44,052 nt of DNA from Clostridiales bacterium (GCA_018729555.1 JAHHQG010000039.1:1-44052); one strand, 5' to 3'; positions 1 through 8,942 are shown, numbered from the stretch's first letter. Notes: generated by a model not told the origin, from the letters alone. Numbers and translations: made by a program.

Positions 1-48
1 TTCTCTTGGAACTGACCCCACACTTATTGGCGTATAGCCCCTGGCCTT

Positions 49-77
49 TTGACAGGGCCGGGCCGCCTTTCTATAAT
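49..77 (+). promoter_or_regulatory. secDp: Consensus sigma-A/sigma70 promoter for the secDF operon
   Basis: TTGACA (49-54) and TATAAT (72-77) are exact consensus hexamers separated by exactly 17 bases. Transcription would start near 84, giving a leader of about 29 nt before the secD start at 113. The spacer is very GC-rich. No operator is obvious, so high constitutive transcription of the operon is inferred. Confidence 0.85.
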
Positions 78-112
78 AAATCGTCGTTATGCCCTGTTAG
101 AAGGGAATGTTC

Positions 113-1396
113 ATGCGAGAACGGCGCAGGCGTCGCAGCTTCATCACCTTGGCCCTGATCCTCATCGTGGTTCTGGGATCGTCGCTATATCTGGTGCTTC
201 CGCAGGGATTCAACCTCTGGGGACGCCTCCACAAGGGCCTGGACCTGGTCGGGGGCGTCCATATCGTGTTTCAGGCCTATCCCACTGAGAAGACGCCCGT
301 GACGGAAGATGCCATGAAGTCCGCTTTGGCCATTTTGACCAAGCGGGTGGATGCCCTCGGGCTGACGGAACCTGTTATCCAGCAGGAGGGGCGGGATCGG
401 ATCGTCCTCGATCTTCCCGGGGTGACCAACCCCGAGGAAGTGGCCCAGACCATCGGGCGGACGGCCGTCCTGGAGTTCCGGGAGCCCGGGACCAGCCCAG
501 GGCAGCCGGGGCCGGTCTTTTTGACGGGGGCCGATCTGGTGAAGGCGACGCCCGTCTATGACCCCCAGCAGGGGTGGCTGGTTCAGCTGCAGTTCAACGA
601 TGCAGGCGCCAAGGCCATGCGGGACTTTACCAGCACCCACATCGGCCAGCAGATGCTCATTTACTTGGATGGGGAACTTTTGCAGGCGCCGGTGGTGCGG
701 GACACTATCCCCAACGGGGTGGGGGTCATCACGGGGTATGCCTCCTTCGATGACGCCAACGCCATCGCCGTCGCCTTGAATTCCGGGGCCCTTCCCCTGG
801 ATCTCCGCATCATCGAGAACCGGCAGGTGTCGGCCTCTCTGGGGGCCGATTCCATGGCCGCCAGTGAAAAGGCTGTGATCCTGGCGTCGGCTCTGGTGAT
901 CCTCTTCATGATGGTGTGGTACCGGATCCCGGGCTTTTGGGCCGATATCGCCCTCATCGTGTACATCATGCTTCTCTTCCTCGCCCTCTACGGCCTGGGA
1001 GCCACCCTCACCCTTCCCGCCATCACCGGCATGGTCCTGTCGGTGGGGATGGCGGTGGACGGCAACATCGTCATCTTTGAGCGGATTCGGGAGGAACTGC
1101 GGCTGGGGCGGAGCCTCCGGAACGCGGTGGATCAAGGGTTTAAGCACGGGGTGCGGGTGGTCATCGATTCCTCGGTGACCACGGTGTTGGCGGCCTCTAT
1201 GCTGTTCATCTTCGGCACAGGGCCTGTAAAGGGCTTTGCCATCACCCTCTCCCTGGGGGTTCTCATCAGCCTCTTCACCGCCGTCACCTTTACCCGGTGG
1301 GTCCTTCGCCTCCAGGTGGACACCGGGGCCCGGCCCAGCTTTTGGTTCTTTGCGCCGCCAGGTTACCAGGGGCCTGCGGGGGAGGTGACCCGATGA
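113..1396 (+). CDS. secD: Protein translocase subunit SecD
   Basis: SecD is the membrane partner that, with SecF, uses the proton gradient to pull preproteins out of SecYEG. A basic N-terminus leads into TM1 (residues about 11-28), then the GLDLVGG motif, an extracytoplasmic region, and five C-terminal TM segments (from about residue 250). The D4 motif reads GMAVDGNIVIFERIREEL; most SecD proteins have DAN where this has DGN. Length about 427 aa is normal for separate bacterial SecD. An ATG at 107 is also in frame, but AGAAGGG (99-105) sits 7 bases before the ATG at 113 and only 1 before the other, so 113 is preferred. The stop overlaps the secF start (ATGA). Assignment is secure. Confidence 0.95.
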   Translation: MRERRRRRSFITLALILIVVLGSSLYLVLPQGFNLWGRLHKGLDLVGGVHIVFQAYPTEKTPVTEDAMKSALAILTKRVDALGLTEPVIQQEGRDRIVLDLPGVTNPEEVAQTIGRTAVLEFREPGTSPGQPGPVFLTGADLVKATPVYDPQQGWLVQLQFNDAGAKAMRDFTSTHIGQQMLIYLDGELLQAPVVRDTIPNGVGVITGYASFDDANAIAVALNSGALPLDLRIIENRQVSASLGADSMAASEKAVILASALVILFMMVWYRIPGFWADIALIVYIMLLFLALYGLGATLTLPAITGMVLSVGMAVDGNIVIFERIREELRLGRSLRNAVDQGFKHGVRVVIDSSVTTVLAASMLFIFGTGPVKGFAITLSLGVLISLFTAVTFTRWVLRLQVDTGARPSFWFFAPPGYQGPAGEVTR

Positions 1397-2316
1397 AACA
1401 TAACGCCGACGCGGTTCGCTTCCACTTCCCCTTCATCAAGACCAGCCGGTACTGGCTGATCCTCTCGGCGGTTCTCCTTTTGGTGAGCATCGTCTCCCTG
1501 GTGGTCCAGGGCTTTAACCTGGGGGTGGATTTCAAGGGCGGCGTCCTCACCAATTACCGCTTTGAACAGCCGGTGACGGTGGCCGACATCCGAAGCGTCT
1601 ACACGGCCCACGGGGTCAACGACGTGGTGATCCAGGAGTATGCCGGGAGCGGCGGCCACGAGTTTAAGGTGACGGCCCCCGTCATGACCGATGAGGAGCG
1701 TTTGGCCGTCCAAAAAGATCTGGAGGATAAGCTCGGGAAGCTGGAGATCTTGAGCCAAGATCAGGTGAGCGCCACGGTGGGAAGCGAGCTTAGGAGCCGG
1801 GGGATCTGGGCCTTTGTCCTGGCCACCCTCATGATGATCCTCTACATGTCTATCCGCTTCGATGTCCCCTATGCCCTGGCGGGGGTGGCGGGGATGATCC
1901 ACAATATCCTGATCCTCATGGGGATCTTCAGCGTCCTTCGCCTTCCTGTGGATGCCTCCTTCATCACGGCGGTCCTGACGGCCTACGGCTATTCCATCCA
2001 CGATTCCATCATTATCTTCGACCGGGTGCGGGAGCGGCTGGGGCTGGGCCTCAAGGAACCTTTGGAAGAGACGGTGAACATCAGCATCAACCAGACCTTG
2101 AGCCGCACCATCAACACAGTGGTGACGGTGCTTTTGGCCCTTTTGGCCATGTTCTTCTTTGCCGGCGAATCCGTCCACCTTCTGGTGCTGGCCCTCATCA
2201 TCGGGATTGTGGTGGGGACCTACTCCACTATCTTTATCGCCAACCCCATCTTCATCTATCTGGTGAAGTTCATGGAAAAGCGGGGCTATCGCCGGCGGCT
2301 GGCCCGGGCTTCCTAG
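1393..2316 (+). CDS. secF: Protein translocase subunit SecF
   Basis: SecF forms the second half of the SecDF translocation motor. The sequence shows TM1, then GVDFKGG, an extracytoplasmic domain, and five TM segments. Family motifs are GYSIHDSIIIFDRVRE and INQTLSRTINT in the C-terminal half. The usual GYSIND is GYSIHD here, and the usual VHD at the start of TM3 reads IHN; both are substitutions at conserved polar positions. Length 307 aa is typical. The ATG overlaps the secD stop and is preceded by GGAGGTG at 1381-1387, so upstream in-frame codons are rejected. It is cotranscribed with secD. Confidence 0.95.
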   Translation: MKHNADAVRFHFPFIKTSRYWLILSAVLLLVSIVSLVVQGFNLGVDFKGGVLTNYRFEQPVTVADIRSVYTAHGVNDVVIQEYAGSGGHEFKVTAPVMTDEERLAVQKDLEDKLGKLEILSQDQVSATVGSELRSRGIWAFVLATLMMILYMSIRFDVPYALAGVAGMIHNILILMGIFSVLRLPVDASFITAVLTAYGYSIHDSIIIFDRVRERLGLGLKEPLEETVNISINQTLSRTINTVVTVLLALLAMFFFAGESVHLLVLALIIGIVVGTYSTIFIANPIFIYLVKFMEKRGYRRRLARAS

Positions 2317-2319
2317 GGG

Positions 2320-3213
2320 GTGTGGACGTACGTGGCGGCATCCCATGGCACCGAAGGGCGCCGGGTGGCCCTGTGGGTGCTTTTGGCCAACATCTTTTTG
2401 ACGCTGGGAAAGGGCCTGGCTGGATATCTCTTTTACAGTCAGGCCCTCCTGGCCGACGCCGTCCATTCCCTGGGGGATGCCGTCGCCTCGGCAGGGGTTT
2501 TGTACGGCATGGAGGTGGCCCGCCGCCCCGCCGATCGGGTCCACCGCTATGGCCATGCCAAAGCGGAGCCCTTGGCGGGTCTGGCCATGGGGTCCTTTTT
2601 GATCGTGGCGGGTGGGGTAGTGGCGGTGGAAGCCTTGGTGACCCTCTGGCGGGGGGAGGTGTCCGCCACACCGGAGTGGCCGGCCTTCTGGGTGGCGGCG
2701 GCTGCCCTTGGGCTGAAAGAGGTCCTGTATCGCTGGAATGTGGCGGTGGCTCGGCGGCTCCACTCCCCGGCCCTCATGGCCAACGCCGCTGATCATCGCT
2801 CCGATGAATGGACGTCTCTGGCGGCCATGGCAGGGGTGGTGGGGGCCCAGCTGGGCTGGGGCTGGGCGGATCCCTTTTTTGCCCTGGTGGTGGGCGGGGT
2901 GGTAGCCCACTACGGCTTTGGGGTTCTCCTCGAAAACGGGAGCGACCTTCTGGACCGCCAGGCCGATGAAGCCCGGCAGGCGGAGATCCGAGCGAAAGCT
3001 CTGGAGGTGGCGGGGGTGAAGGGCATCGACAGCCTCCGGACCCGGCGCTCCGGCCCCTTTGTCCATGTGGATATGGAAATCCGGGTGGGACGGCACCTTT
3101 CCCTGGTGGAGGCCCATCGCCTGGCCCACGACGTGATGGAAAAAGTGGGGTCTTTGGATTTCGTGCAGGATGTGGTGGTCCACGTGAACCCCGAGCGGGA
3201 GGAGGAGGCATGA
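2320..3213 (+). CDS. Cation diffusion facilitator (CDF) family transporter
   Basis: A 297-aa CDF protein that would export a divalent metal from the cytoplasm by proton antiport. Six TM segments lie in residues about 15-205, with a cytoplasmic C-terminal domain after that. The TM2 metal motif is H49-x3-D53 (in ADAVHSLGD), followed by the loop HRYGHAKAE. In TM5 the motif reads D158-x3-D162 (ADHRSDEW), where zinc/iron CDFs usually have H-x3-D, so metal specificity is open. The GTG start lies 4 bases after the secF stop. A CDF gene after secF is common in clostridial-type genomes, where recJ often follows; recJ is absent here and ABC exporter genes follow instead. Confidence 0.88.
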   Translation: MWTYVAASHGTEGRRVALWVLLANIFLTLGKGLAGYLFYSQALLADAVHSLGDAVASAGVLYGMEVARRPADRVHRYGHAKAEPLAGLAMGSFLIVAGGVVAVEALVTLWRGEVSATPEWPAFWVAAAALGLKEVLYRWNVAVARRLHSPALMANAADHRSDEWTSLAAMAGVVGAQLGWGWADPFFALVVGGVVAHYGFGVLLENGSDLLDRQADEARQAEIRAKALEVAGVKGIDSLRTRRSGPFVHVDMEIRVGRHLSLVEAHRLAHDVMEKVGSLDFVQDVVVHVNPEREEEA

Positions 3214-4952
3214 AGCTTCTTTCCGACCTTTCCTGGTACTTTCGCGAAAAGAAGCTGGCGTACGGCATCGGGATCAGCATGCTGATCCTCATCGGATTTT
3301 TGAGCCTCATCCCGCCCTGGGCCGTCGGCCGAGTGGTGGATGCCATGCAGAAGGCGACCCTCACCGGTTCCCACCTCCTCCGCTGGATCCTTTTGGTGGT
3401 GGGGGTGGGGGTGGTGAACTACGTCCTCCGTTACATCTGGCGCATGTATCTCCCGGCGGCTGCCTACGAACTGGGGATGCGGCTCCGCCAAGAGCTGTAC
3501 GAGAAATTCATCCGGATGGATCCCCCCTTTTTCCAGCGCCATCGGACGGGCGATCTCATGGCCCGCGCCACCAACGATGTGCAGGCGGTGGAGGTGGCGG
3601 CAGGGGATGGCCTGGTGATGCTGGTGGACTCCCTGGTCTTTGGAGGGATGGTTCTCATCATGATGGGGGTCATCAGCCTGCCTCTCTTGCTCCTTTCTCT
3701 CCTCCCCATGCCCTTCCTGTTCCTGGCCATGCGCTACTACGGCGCGGAGGTCCACCGGCGCTTCGGAAGGGCCCAAGCGGCCTTTTCCCGCCTCAATGCG
3801 GCGGTGCAGGAAAACCTCCAGGGGGTGCGGGTCCATAAGGCCCTGGGGAGGCAGATGGCGGAAGATGCGAAGTTTCGGCGGATTTCCGAAGAGGTGGTGG
3901 AGGAGAACATGGCGGTGGCCCGGGTGGAGGCCCTCTTCGAGCCCACCATCCTCCTTTTTGTGGGTGCGGCCTACTTCCTGGCGGTGGCGGGAGGCGCCTT
4001 TCTGATCCAGCAGGGATCCCTCACCATCGGGGGTCTGACGAGCTTTGTCCTTTACCTGGGCCAGGCCGTCTGGCCCCTCATGGCGGGAGGGTTTCTCATC
4101 AACATCCTGGAGCGGGGGCGGGCGTCCTATGATCGCATTCGGAGCCTCCTTTCGGAAAAGCCCCAGGTGGAAGATGATCCCCAGGCCCTTTTGGAGCTTC
4201 CTTCCGGGGATCTGGAGATCCACATCGAGGCGTTTTCCTACCCCGGGTCGGGGAGAAACGCCCTGGAAGACATCCATGTGGTCCTTCCCCAGGGAAAGAC
4301 CCTGGGGGTGGTGGGGCCGGTGGGAAGCGGCAAGACCACCCTCTTGCGCCTTCTTTTGCGGCAGTATGTCCTGGAAAAGGGGGAGATCCTCATGGGAGGA
4401 AAGCCCCTTTCCGCCTACCGCCTCGAGGCCCTCCACCGGGCCATCGCCTACGTTCCTCAGGATCCCTTTCTCTTTTCCACGACGGTGGCAGAAAACATCG
4501 CCTTTGGGAAACCGGGGGCTTCCCTGGAGGAGATCCAGGAGGCGGCCCGGTTGGCGAGGGTCCACGAGGATATCCTTGCCTTCCCCGAGGGTTATGACAC
4601 CCTGGTGGGGGAGCGGGGAGTGACCCTTTCCGGAGGCCAGCGCCAGCGGATTTCCCTGGCCCGGGCCCTTTTGCAAGGGGCGGAGATCTATCTTCTGGAC
4701 GATACCCTCTCCGCCGTAGACGGCCAGACGGAGGCCCACATCCTTCAGCACCTGAAAGAGCTTTCCCGGAACCGTACGGTGATCATCGTAGCCCACCGCT
4801 TGTCGGCGGTGGAGCATGCCGATGAGATCCTGGTCCTGGATGGAGGGCGGATCCGGGAAAGGGGAACCCATGAGGAGCTTTTGCAACGGGGCGGCTGGTA
4901 TGCCCAAGTGTACCGGGCTCAGAAGATGGAAGCGGGGGAGGTGGTGGGATGA
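3210..4952 (+). CDS. Heterodimeric ABC exporter, degenerate-site subunit (BmrC/TM287-like)
   Basis: A 580-aa half-transporter: TM domain (about 1-300) then ATPase domain. The ATPase shows Walker A GPVGSGKTT (K375), a canonical signature LSGGQ (473-477), and Walker B LLDD in which D498 takes the place of the catalytic glutamate; the H-loop histidine is present (IVAHRLS). The D-for-E change is the hallmark of the non-hydrolysing site in heterodimeric exporters. Its partner is the next gene, which has the matching degenerate signature. The ATG overlaps the CDF stop and the stop overlaps the partner start, so the two are made at equal dose. The substrate (drug, lipid or peptide) cannot be told. 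Confidence 0.88.
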   Translation: MKLLSDLSWYFREKKLAYGIGISMLILIGFLSLIPPWAVGRVVDAMQKATLTGSHLLRWILLVVGVGVVNYVLRYIWRMYLPAAAYELGMRLRQELYEKFIRMDPPFFQRHRTGDLMARATNDVQAVEVAAGDGLVMLVDSLVFGGMVLIMMGVISLPLLLLSLLPMPFLFLAMRYYGAEVHRRFGRAQAAFSRLNAAVQENLQGVRVHKALGRQMAEDAKFRRISEEVVEENMAVARVEALFEPTILLFVGAAYFLAVAGGAFLIQQGSLTIGGLTSFVLYLGQAVWPLMAGGFLINILERGRASYDRIRSLLSEKPQVEDDPQALLELPSGDLEIHIEAFSYPGSGRNALEDIHVVLPQGKTLGVVGPVGSGKTTLLRLLLRQYVLEKGEILMGGKPLSAYRLEALHRAIAYVPQDPFLFSTTVAENIAFGKPGASLEEIQEAARLARVHEDILAFPEGYDTLVGERGVTLSGGQRQRISLARALLQGAEIYLLDDTLSAVDGQTEAHILQHLKELSRNRTVIIVAHRLSAVEHADEILVLDGGRIRERGTHEELLQRGGWYAQVYRAQKMEAGEVVG

Positions 4953-6724
4953 ACCCCACGGTGAGACGCCTCCTTGGCTATCTGGGAAGGCGAAAGGGAG
5001 AGCTTTTGTTGGCTTTTCTCTTTCTCTTCTTGGGAACCGGGGCCAACGTGGCCATGCCCCTTTTGATCCGGGTCTTCATCGATCGCCACCTCACCCCCGG
5101 AGTGTTCCCCCCGGGTCCCCTCCTTCTTTTGGCGGGGGGGTACCTTCTACTCCTCGGGGTCGCGGCAGGAGCATCCTACCTCCAGCTTTTGCGGTTTCAA
5201 AAGATCGCCCTGGATATCATTCGGGAGATGAGGGTGGAGGTCTTCAACCATCTCCAAAGGCTGAGGCTCTCCTACTTCGATCGCCATCCGCAAGGGGCCC
5301 TTCTCTCCCGGGTCACCAACGACACGGAGGCGGTGAAGGAGCTATACCTGAACGTCCTTTCCGCCTATGTGCAGCACACGGTGACCCTCTTAGGGATCTT
5401 CATCGCCCTCTTTTTCGTGAACGTCCGGCTGGCCTTCATCTACCTGGTTCTGCTGCCCATCTTCGTCCTCATCATCTTGGTGTACCGGCATCTTTCGGGG
5501 CCCATCTTCCTTCGCACCCGCCAGCTCCTGGGAAGCCTCAACGCCGCTTTGAACGAGGGCATCCAGGGAGCGGGGGTGATCCAGGCCTTCGCCCAGGAGA
5601 AGAGGATGGCCCAAAGGTTTGCGGAACTGAACCGCCAGCACTATCGGGCCCGCATGGGGACGGTGCGGTTGAACGGGCTTTTGCTCCGGCCCCTCACGGA
5701 TTTCATCTACACCCTCTCCCTGGCGGGGGTCCTGGCCTATTTCGGGGGAAGGGCCCTTTTGGGGGCGGTGGATGTGGGGGCCCTCTTTGTGTTTCTGAGC
5801 TACCTGGAGCGGATGTTTGAGCCGGTGAACGATATGATGCAGCGCATGCAGATGTTTCAGCAATCCTACGTGTCGGCCCAGAGGGTCTTTGAGCTCATGG
5901 ACGAAGGCGAAGTGGACCCCTTCTTAACGGGGGAGAAAGGGAGAGGCCGGGGAAAGGCGATGGCGCCGTCGGGCGGGGTGGCGGTGGAGTTTCGCCGGGT
6001 GTCCTTTTCCTACGATGGCCGAAGGGACGTGCTAAAGGATATCTCCTTCCGGGTGGAACCGGGCCAGACGGTGGCCATCGTCGGGCCGACGGGGAGCGGG
6101 AAGACGACCCTCATCCACCTGCTCCTCCGCCTCTATCCCCTGGAGCGGGGGGAGATCCTCCTCGGGGGCCGGCGCCTCGAGGAGATCCCCGAAGAAGAGC
6201 TTCGGAAAGAGGTGGGCCTGGTGCTCCAGGAGCCTTTCCTCATCGAGGGGACCATCCTGGAGAACGTCATCATGGATCGGCCGTGGGTGACGGAACACGA
6301 TGCCCTAGAGGCCCTTCAGGCAGTGGGAGCATCGTCCTTTGTGGAGCGCCTTCCCGGGGGTTACCGCCATCGGGTGGGGGAAAGGGGGGCTACCTTTTCC
6401 CAAGGGGAGCGGCAGCTTCTGGCCCTGGCCCGGGTGCTGGCGGGGAATCCCTCCCTCCTCATCCTGGATGAAGCGACGGCCCACGTGGATTCGGAGACGG
6501 AAGCCCGCATCCAGGAAGCCCTGGAAACCATCCAACGGGGTCGGACCACCCTGGTGGTGGCCCACCGCCTTTCGACCATCCAGCATGCCCACCGCATCCT
6601 GGTGCTGCAGGAAGGAAGGCTGGTGGAGGAGGGGACCCACGGGGACCTTTTGGCCCGGGGTGGCCTCTATGCCGCCATGTATCGCCTTCAGCAGCTGGGA
6701 GCCTTGGACGAGGAGACGGCGTAG
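4949..6724 (+). CDS. Heterodimeric ABC exporter, catalytic-site subunit (BmrD/TM288-like)
   Basis: A 591-aa half-transporter with six TM segments (about 1-320), a short Gly/Arg-rich linker (about 328-345), and an ATPase domain. Walker A is GPTGSGKTT (K385), Walker B LILDEA with catalytic E508, H-loop VAHRLS. The signature reads FSQGE (483-487) instead of LSGGQ. In the dimer this signature faces Walker A of the upstream subunit, so both defects fall in one composite site and leave one competent ATPase site. This is the arrangement known from TM287/288 and BmrCD. It ends the first operon; no U-tract terminator is visible after it. Confidence 0.88.
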   Translation: MNPTVRRLLGYLGRRKGELLLAFLFLFLGTGANVAMPLLIRVFIDRHLTPGVFPPGPLLLLAGGYLLLLGVAAGASYLQLLRFQKIALDIIREMRVEVFNHLQRLRLSYFDRHPQGALLSRVTNDTEAVKELYLNVLSAYVQHTVTLLGIFIALFFVNVRLAFIYLVLLPIFVLIILVYRHLSGPIFLRTRQLLGSLNAALNEGIQGAGVIQAFAQEKRMAQRFAELNRQHYRARMGTVRLNGLLLRPLTDFIYTLSLAGVLAYFGGRALLGAVDVGALFVFLSYLERMFEPVNDMMQRMQMFQQSYVSAQRVFELMDEGEVDPFLTGEKGRGRGKAMAPSGGVAVEFRRVSFSYDGRRDVLKDISFRVEPGQTVAIVGPTGSGKTTLIHLLLRLYPLERGEILLGGRRLEEIPEEELRKEVGLVLQEPFLIEGTILENVIMDRPWVTEHDALEALQAVGASSFVERLPGGYRHRVGERGATFSQGERQLLALARVLAGNPSLLILDEATAHVDSETEARIQEALETIQRGRTTLVVAHRLSTIQHAHRILVLQEGRLVEEGTHGDLLARGGLYAAMYRLQQLGALDEETA

Positions 6725-6885
6725 GCGCCGGCGGTGCCGCCTGGGATGGGGGGTTACCCGGCTCTCCTGAGGGGTGGGCCCGTGTCCGGAGTCAAGGATG
6801 GGCCGCCGATCCCTGGTGGTGGGATGAGGGAAGCCTATTCGCCGACGGTGGCAGCCAACGAGGAGCAGGATGGCTCCCGCTATCT
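6725..6885. other. Intergenic stretch leading into the left edge of the Thermus-like block
   Basis: Between the exporter stop and the first recognisable dppB codons there is about 155 bases without a recognised gene. An in-frame run from 6734 passes straight into the dppB fragment, but its residues resemble nothing I know. The ATG at 6824 could be the first codons of a native gene cut off by the junction. The exact breakpoint is not visible; it lies somewhere about 6870-6890. Confidence 0.4.
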
Positions 6886-7282
6886 CCCCGCCCTCACCCT
6901 GGGTACCATCCCCTTGGCCATTCTCACCCGCATCACCCGTAGCGCCATGCTGGAGGTGCTCTCCCAGGATTACGTGCGCACCGCCAGGGCCAAGGGTTTG
7001 GCGGAGCGCCAGGTGATCCTGAAGCACGCCCTAAAGAACGCCCTCCTGCCCGTGGTCACCATCGTCGGCCTGCAGTTCGGTACCCTTTTGGGCGGGGCCA
7101 TCCTCACGGAAACCATCTTCTCCTGGCCGGGCATAGGCTCCTACATCTACGAGGGCATCCTCAACCGCGACTACCCCGTGGTCCAGGCCGGGGTGCTGGT
7201 GGTGGCCACGGTCTTCGTCCTGGTCAACCTCCTGGTGGACCTCTCCTACGCCCTTTTGGACCCTCGCATCCAGTACAGGTGA
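6880..7282 (+). pseudogene. dppB: C-terminal fragment of a DppB-type peptide ABC permease
   Basis: Only about the last 134 residues of an OppB/DppB permease are present, from LPALTLGTIPLAI to the end LLDPRIQYR. The EAA-loop region (QDYVRTARAKGL) and the last TM segments are intact. The normal 190 or so N-terminal residues, including TM1 and the large loop, are missing. The reading frame is open upstream to 6734, but those codons do not look like permease. It sits just upstream of a complete dppC, as in a normal dppBC operon, so it looks like a truncated operon end rather than decayed DNA. A functional permease is unlikely. Confidence 0.75.
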
Positions 7283-7286
7283 ACCC

Positions 7287-8135
7287 ATGGAAACCCCCAC
7301 CCGTCAAGCTCTTCGGCGTTTCCTGAAATCGCCTTCCGGCAAGATAGGCCTGGTTTTGACCCTCTTCCTGGTCCTTCTGGCCCTGTTCATCCCCTTGCTG
7401 AAGCCCTATGACCCCACCACGGACCGGGACTACCTGAACCGGCTCAAGCCCCCCACCCTGGAACACCCCTTCGGCACCGACCACCTGGGGCGGGATGTCT
7501 TCACCCGGGTCCTCCACGGTAGCCGCATCTCCCTCCAGGTGGGCGTGATCTCGGTAAGCATCGGCCTTTTCCTGGGTACCCTCCTGGGCCTCTTGGCCGG
7601 GTTCTACCGGGGAAGGACCGAGCTTCTCATCGGCTGGCTTGCCGACCTGCTCCTGGCTTTTCCCGGAACCCTTTTGGCCATCGCCATCGTGGCGGTTTCC
7701 GGACCCAGCCTGCAAAACGCCATGCTGGCGATCGGCATCGTGCAGGTGCCCGTCTACATCCGCCTGGCCCGCTCCATGGTCCTCTCCTTAAGGGAGCTGG
7801 ACTTCGTGCAGGCGGCCATCGCCCTGGGGGCGGGGAATGGACGGATCCTCTTCCGCCACATCCTCCCGGGTACCCTGGCCCCCCTGGTGGTGCAGGCTAC
7901 CTTGTCCATCGGCACCGCCACCCTCGAGGCCGCCGCCTTGGGCTTTCTGGGCCTTGGGGCCCAGCCCCCTGCCCCCGAGTGGGGAGCCATGATCGCCGAC
8001 AGCTTCAAGGGAGGCTACGCCATGAACGCCCCCTGGACCATGATCTTCCCGGGGCTTTTCATCATGCTCACCGTTTTGGCCTTCAACCTCCTGGGGGATG
8101 GCCTCAGGGACGCCCTGGACCCGAGAAGCCGCTAA
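7287..8135 (+). CDS. dppC: DppC-type peptide ABC transporter permease (Thermus-like copy)
   Basis: A complete 282-aa OppC/DppC permease forming the second membrane subunit of a di/oligopeptide importer. It shows the N-terminal OppC segment with TM1 (about 20-40), the HPFGTDHLGRDVFTRV motif, and the transport domain with an EAA loop around ALGAGNGRILFRH, ending GDGLRDALDPRSR. The ATG at 7287 lies 4 bases after the dppB fragment stop. It is distinct in sequence from the three other dppC genes in the window. With its dppB truncated, it may lack a partner unless it pairs with another DppB. Confidence 0.88.
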   Translation: METPTRQALRRFLKSPSGKIGLVLTLFLVLLALFIPLLKPYDPTTDRDYLNRLKPPTLEHPFGTDHLGRDVFTRVLHGSRISLQVGVISVSIGLFLGTLLGLLAGFYRGRTELLIGWLADLLLAFPGTLLAIAIVAVSGPSLQNAMLAIGIVQVPVYIRLARSMVLSLRELDFVQAAIALGAGNGRILFRHILPGTLAPLVVQATLSIGTATLEAAALGFLGLGAQPPAPEWGAMIADSFKGGYAMNAPWTMIFPGLFIMLTVLAFNLLGDGLRDALDPRSR

Positions 8136-8189
8136 AGGCTAAAGGCGGCCTTAAGAAGGAGGCAAGCTCCAAAGGGGTATCATGGAACC

Positions 8190-8942
8190 ATGAGAAAAGG
8201 CCTCGTCTTTCTCCTGCTCTTTTTGCCCCTTCTCAGCGCCTGCGAGCTTCTGGAAGGCACGGGCTACCGGGTGGCCGAGGCCCAGCTCCTCTTCCCTGAG
8301 GCCACGGAGCGCTGGACCTACTTCTACGGGGAGCCCCGGGAGGTCCGGCTCGGCACCCAGGTCCTCCGCCTGGAAAAGGCCTCGGGGGAAAGCCTCTGGG
8401 CGGTGCCGGGAGCCCTTTGGGTGGGGGGAAATCCCGTGCTCAGGGAGGTGGGACCTGCCCTCCGCCCCTTGGCCGAGGCGGTGCGGGGAATCCAGGGAAG
8501 CCTCCTCGAGGTCCGCGCCCAGGCCAACCTGCGCGCCACCTGGTTCTATGACGGGGTGGGCTGGGTCCGGCTCACGGGGAGCCTGAGGGAAGGGGAAAGC
8601 CGGAGCCTGGTCCAGCCCGCCCAGTACCAGACCCCGGACCTCTACGCCTTCACCGGGACGGAAACCCAGGTGCTCCTCAGGGAGATCCTGGCCCGGCGGG
8701 GGGGAAGGCAGGTGGTGGTCTTTGAGCTTTCCGAACCCGTCTTAAGGCCTCTGGCCCTTGACCCCATCCCCGATGGTTACCGGGTGGGGGCCCTGCAGGT
8801 GCAGTATGGGCTTAAAGTGGAGGTGGTGATCCCACCTCCCCCGCAATACCGCATCCTGGACCGCGGCGCGAACGCCGCCTACCAGGAAACCGAGCCCAAG
8901 GCCTTTCTGGCCAACAACCCGACCCGCTTCGCCGAGGTCTGG
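8190..8942 (+). pseudogene. PrcB-like lipoprotein, 3' end replaced at a junction
   Basis: The N-terminus is a lipoprotein signal (MRKGLVFLLLFLPLLSAC) with lipobox LSAC, so the mature protein would be anchored to the outer face of the membrane by C18. The middle resembles proteins with a C-terminal PrcB (protease complex subunit) domain. The family resemblance stops at FAEVW near 8942, where the conserved C-terminal PrcB strand region should continue. The frame stays open to 9305, but codons after 8942 are the complement of dppC and are not real protein. No clean Shine-Dalgarno: AAAGGGG (8171-8177) is 12 bases before the ATG. Confidence 0.6.

Larger units (their letters stand above)
6880..8942 (+). 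other. Thermus-like block (dppB tail, dppC, lipoprotein) broken at both ends
   Basis: A 2.06-kb segment carries three + strand genes, of which the first lacks its 5' part and the last its 3' part. At the right edge the lipoprotein frame runs directly into the antisense of a - strand dppC, and that dppC loses its own natural stop at the same point, within GGGG at 8941-8944. The lipoprotein closely recalls PrcB-family lipoproteins of Thermus; this is from memory and was not checked. There are no IS ends, integrase or target duplication. It may be horizontal replacement or a chimeric join. Confidence 0.55.

Noticed and set aside
1363..3183. 606-residue open frame on the - strand opposite secF and the CDF gene
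   Set aside because: Low-complexity His/Pro/Gly-rich translation, no domain, fully antisense to two recognised genes; typical GC-rich shadow.
2910..4907. 665-residue - strand frame opposite the first ABC exporter gene
   Set aside because: Antisense shadow with His/Gln/Arg-rich composition and no family motif.
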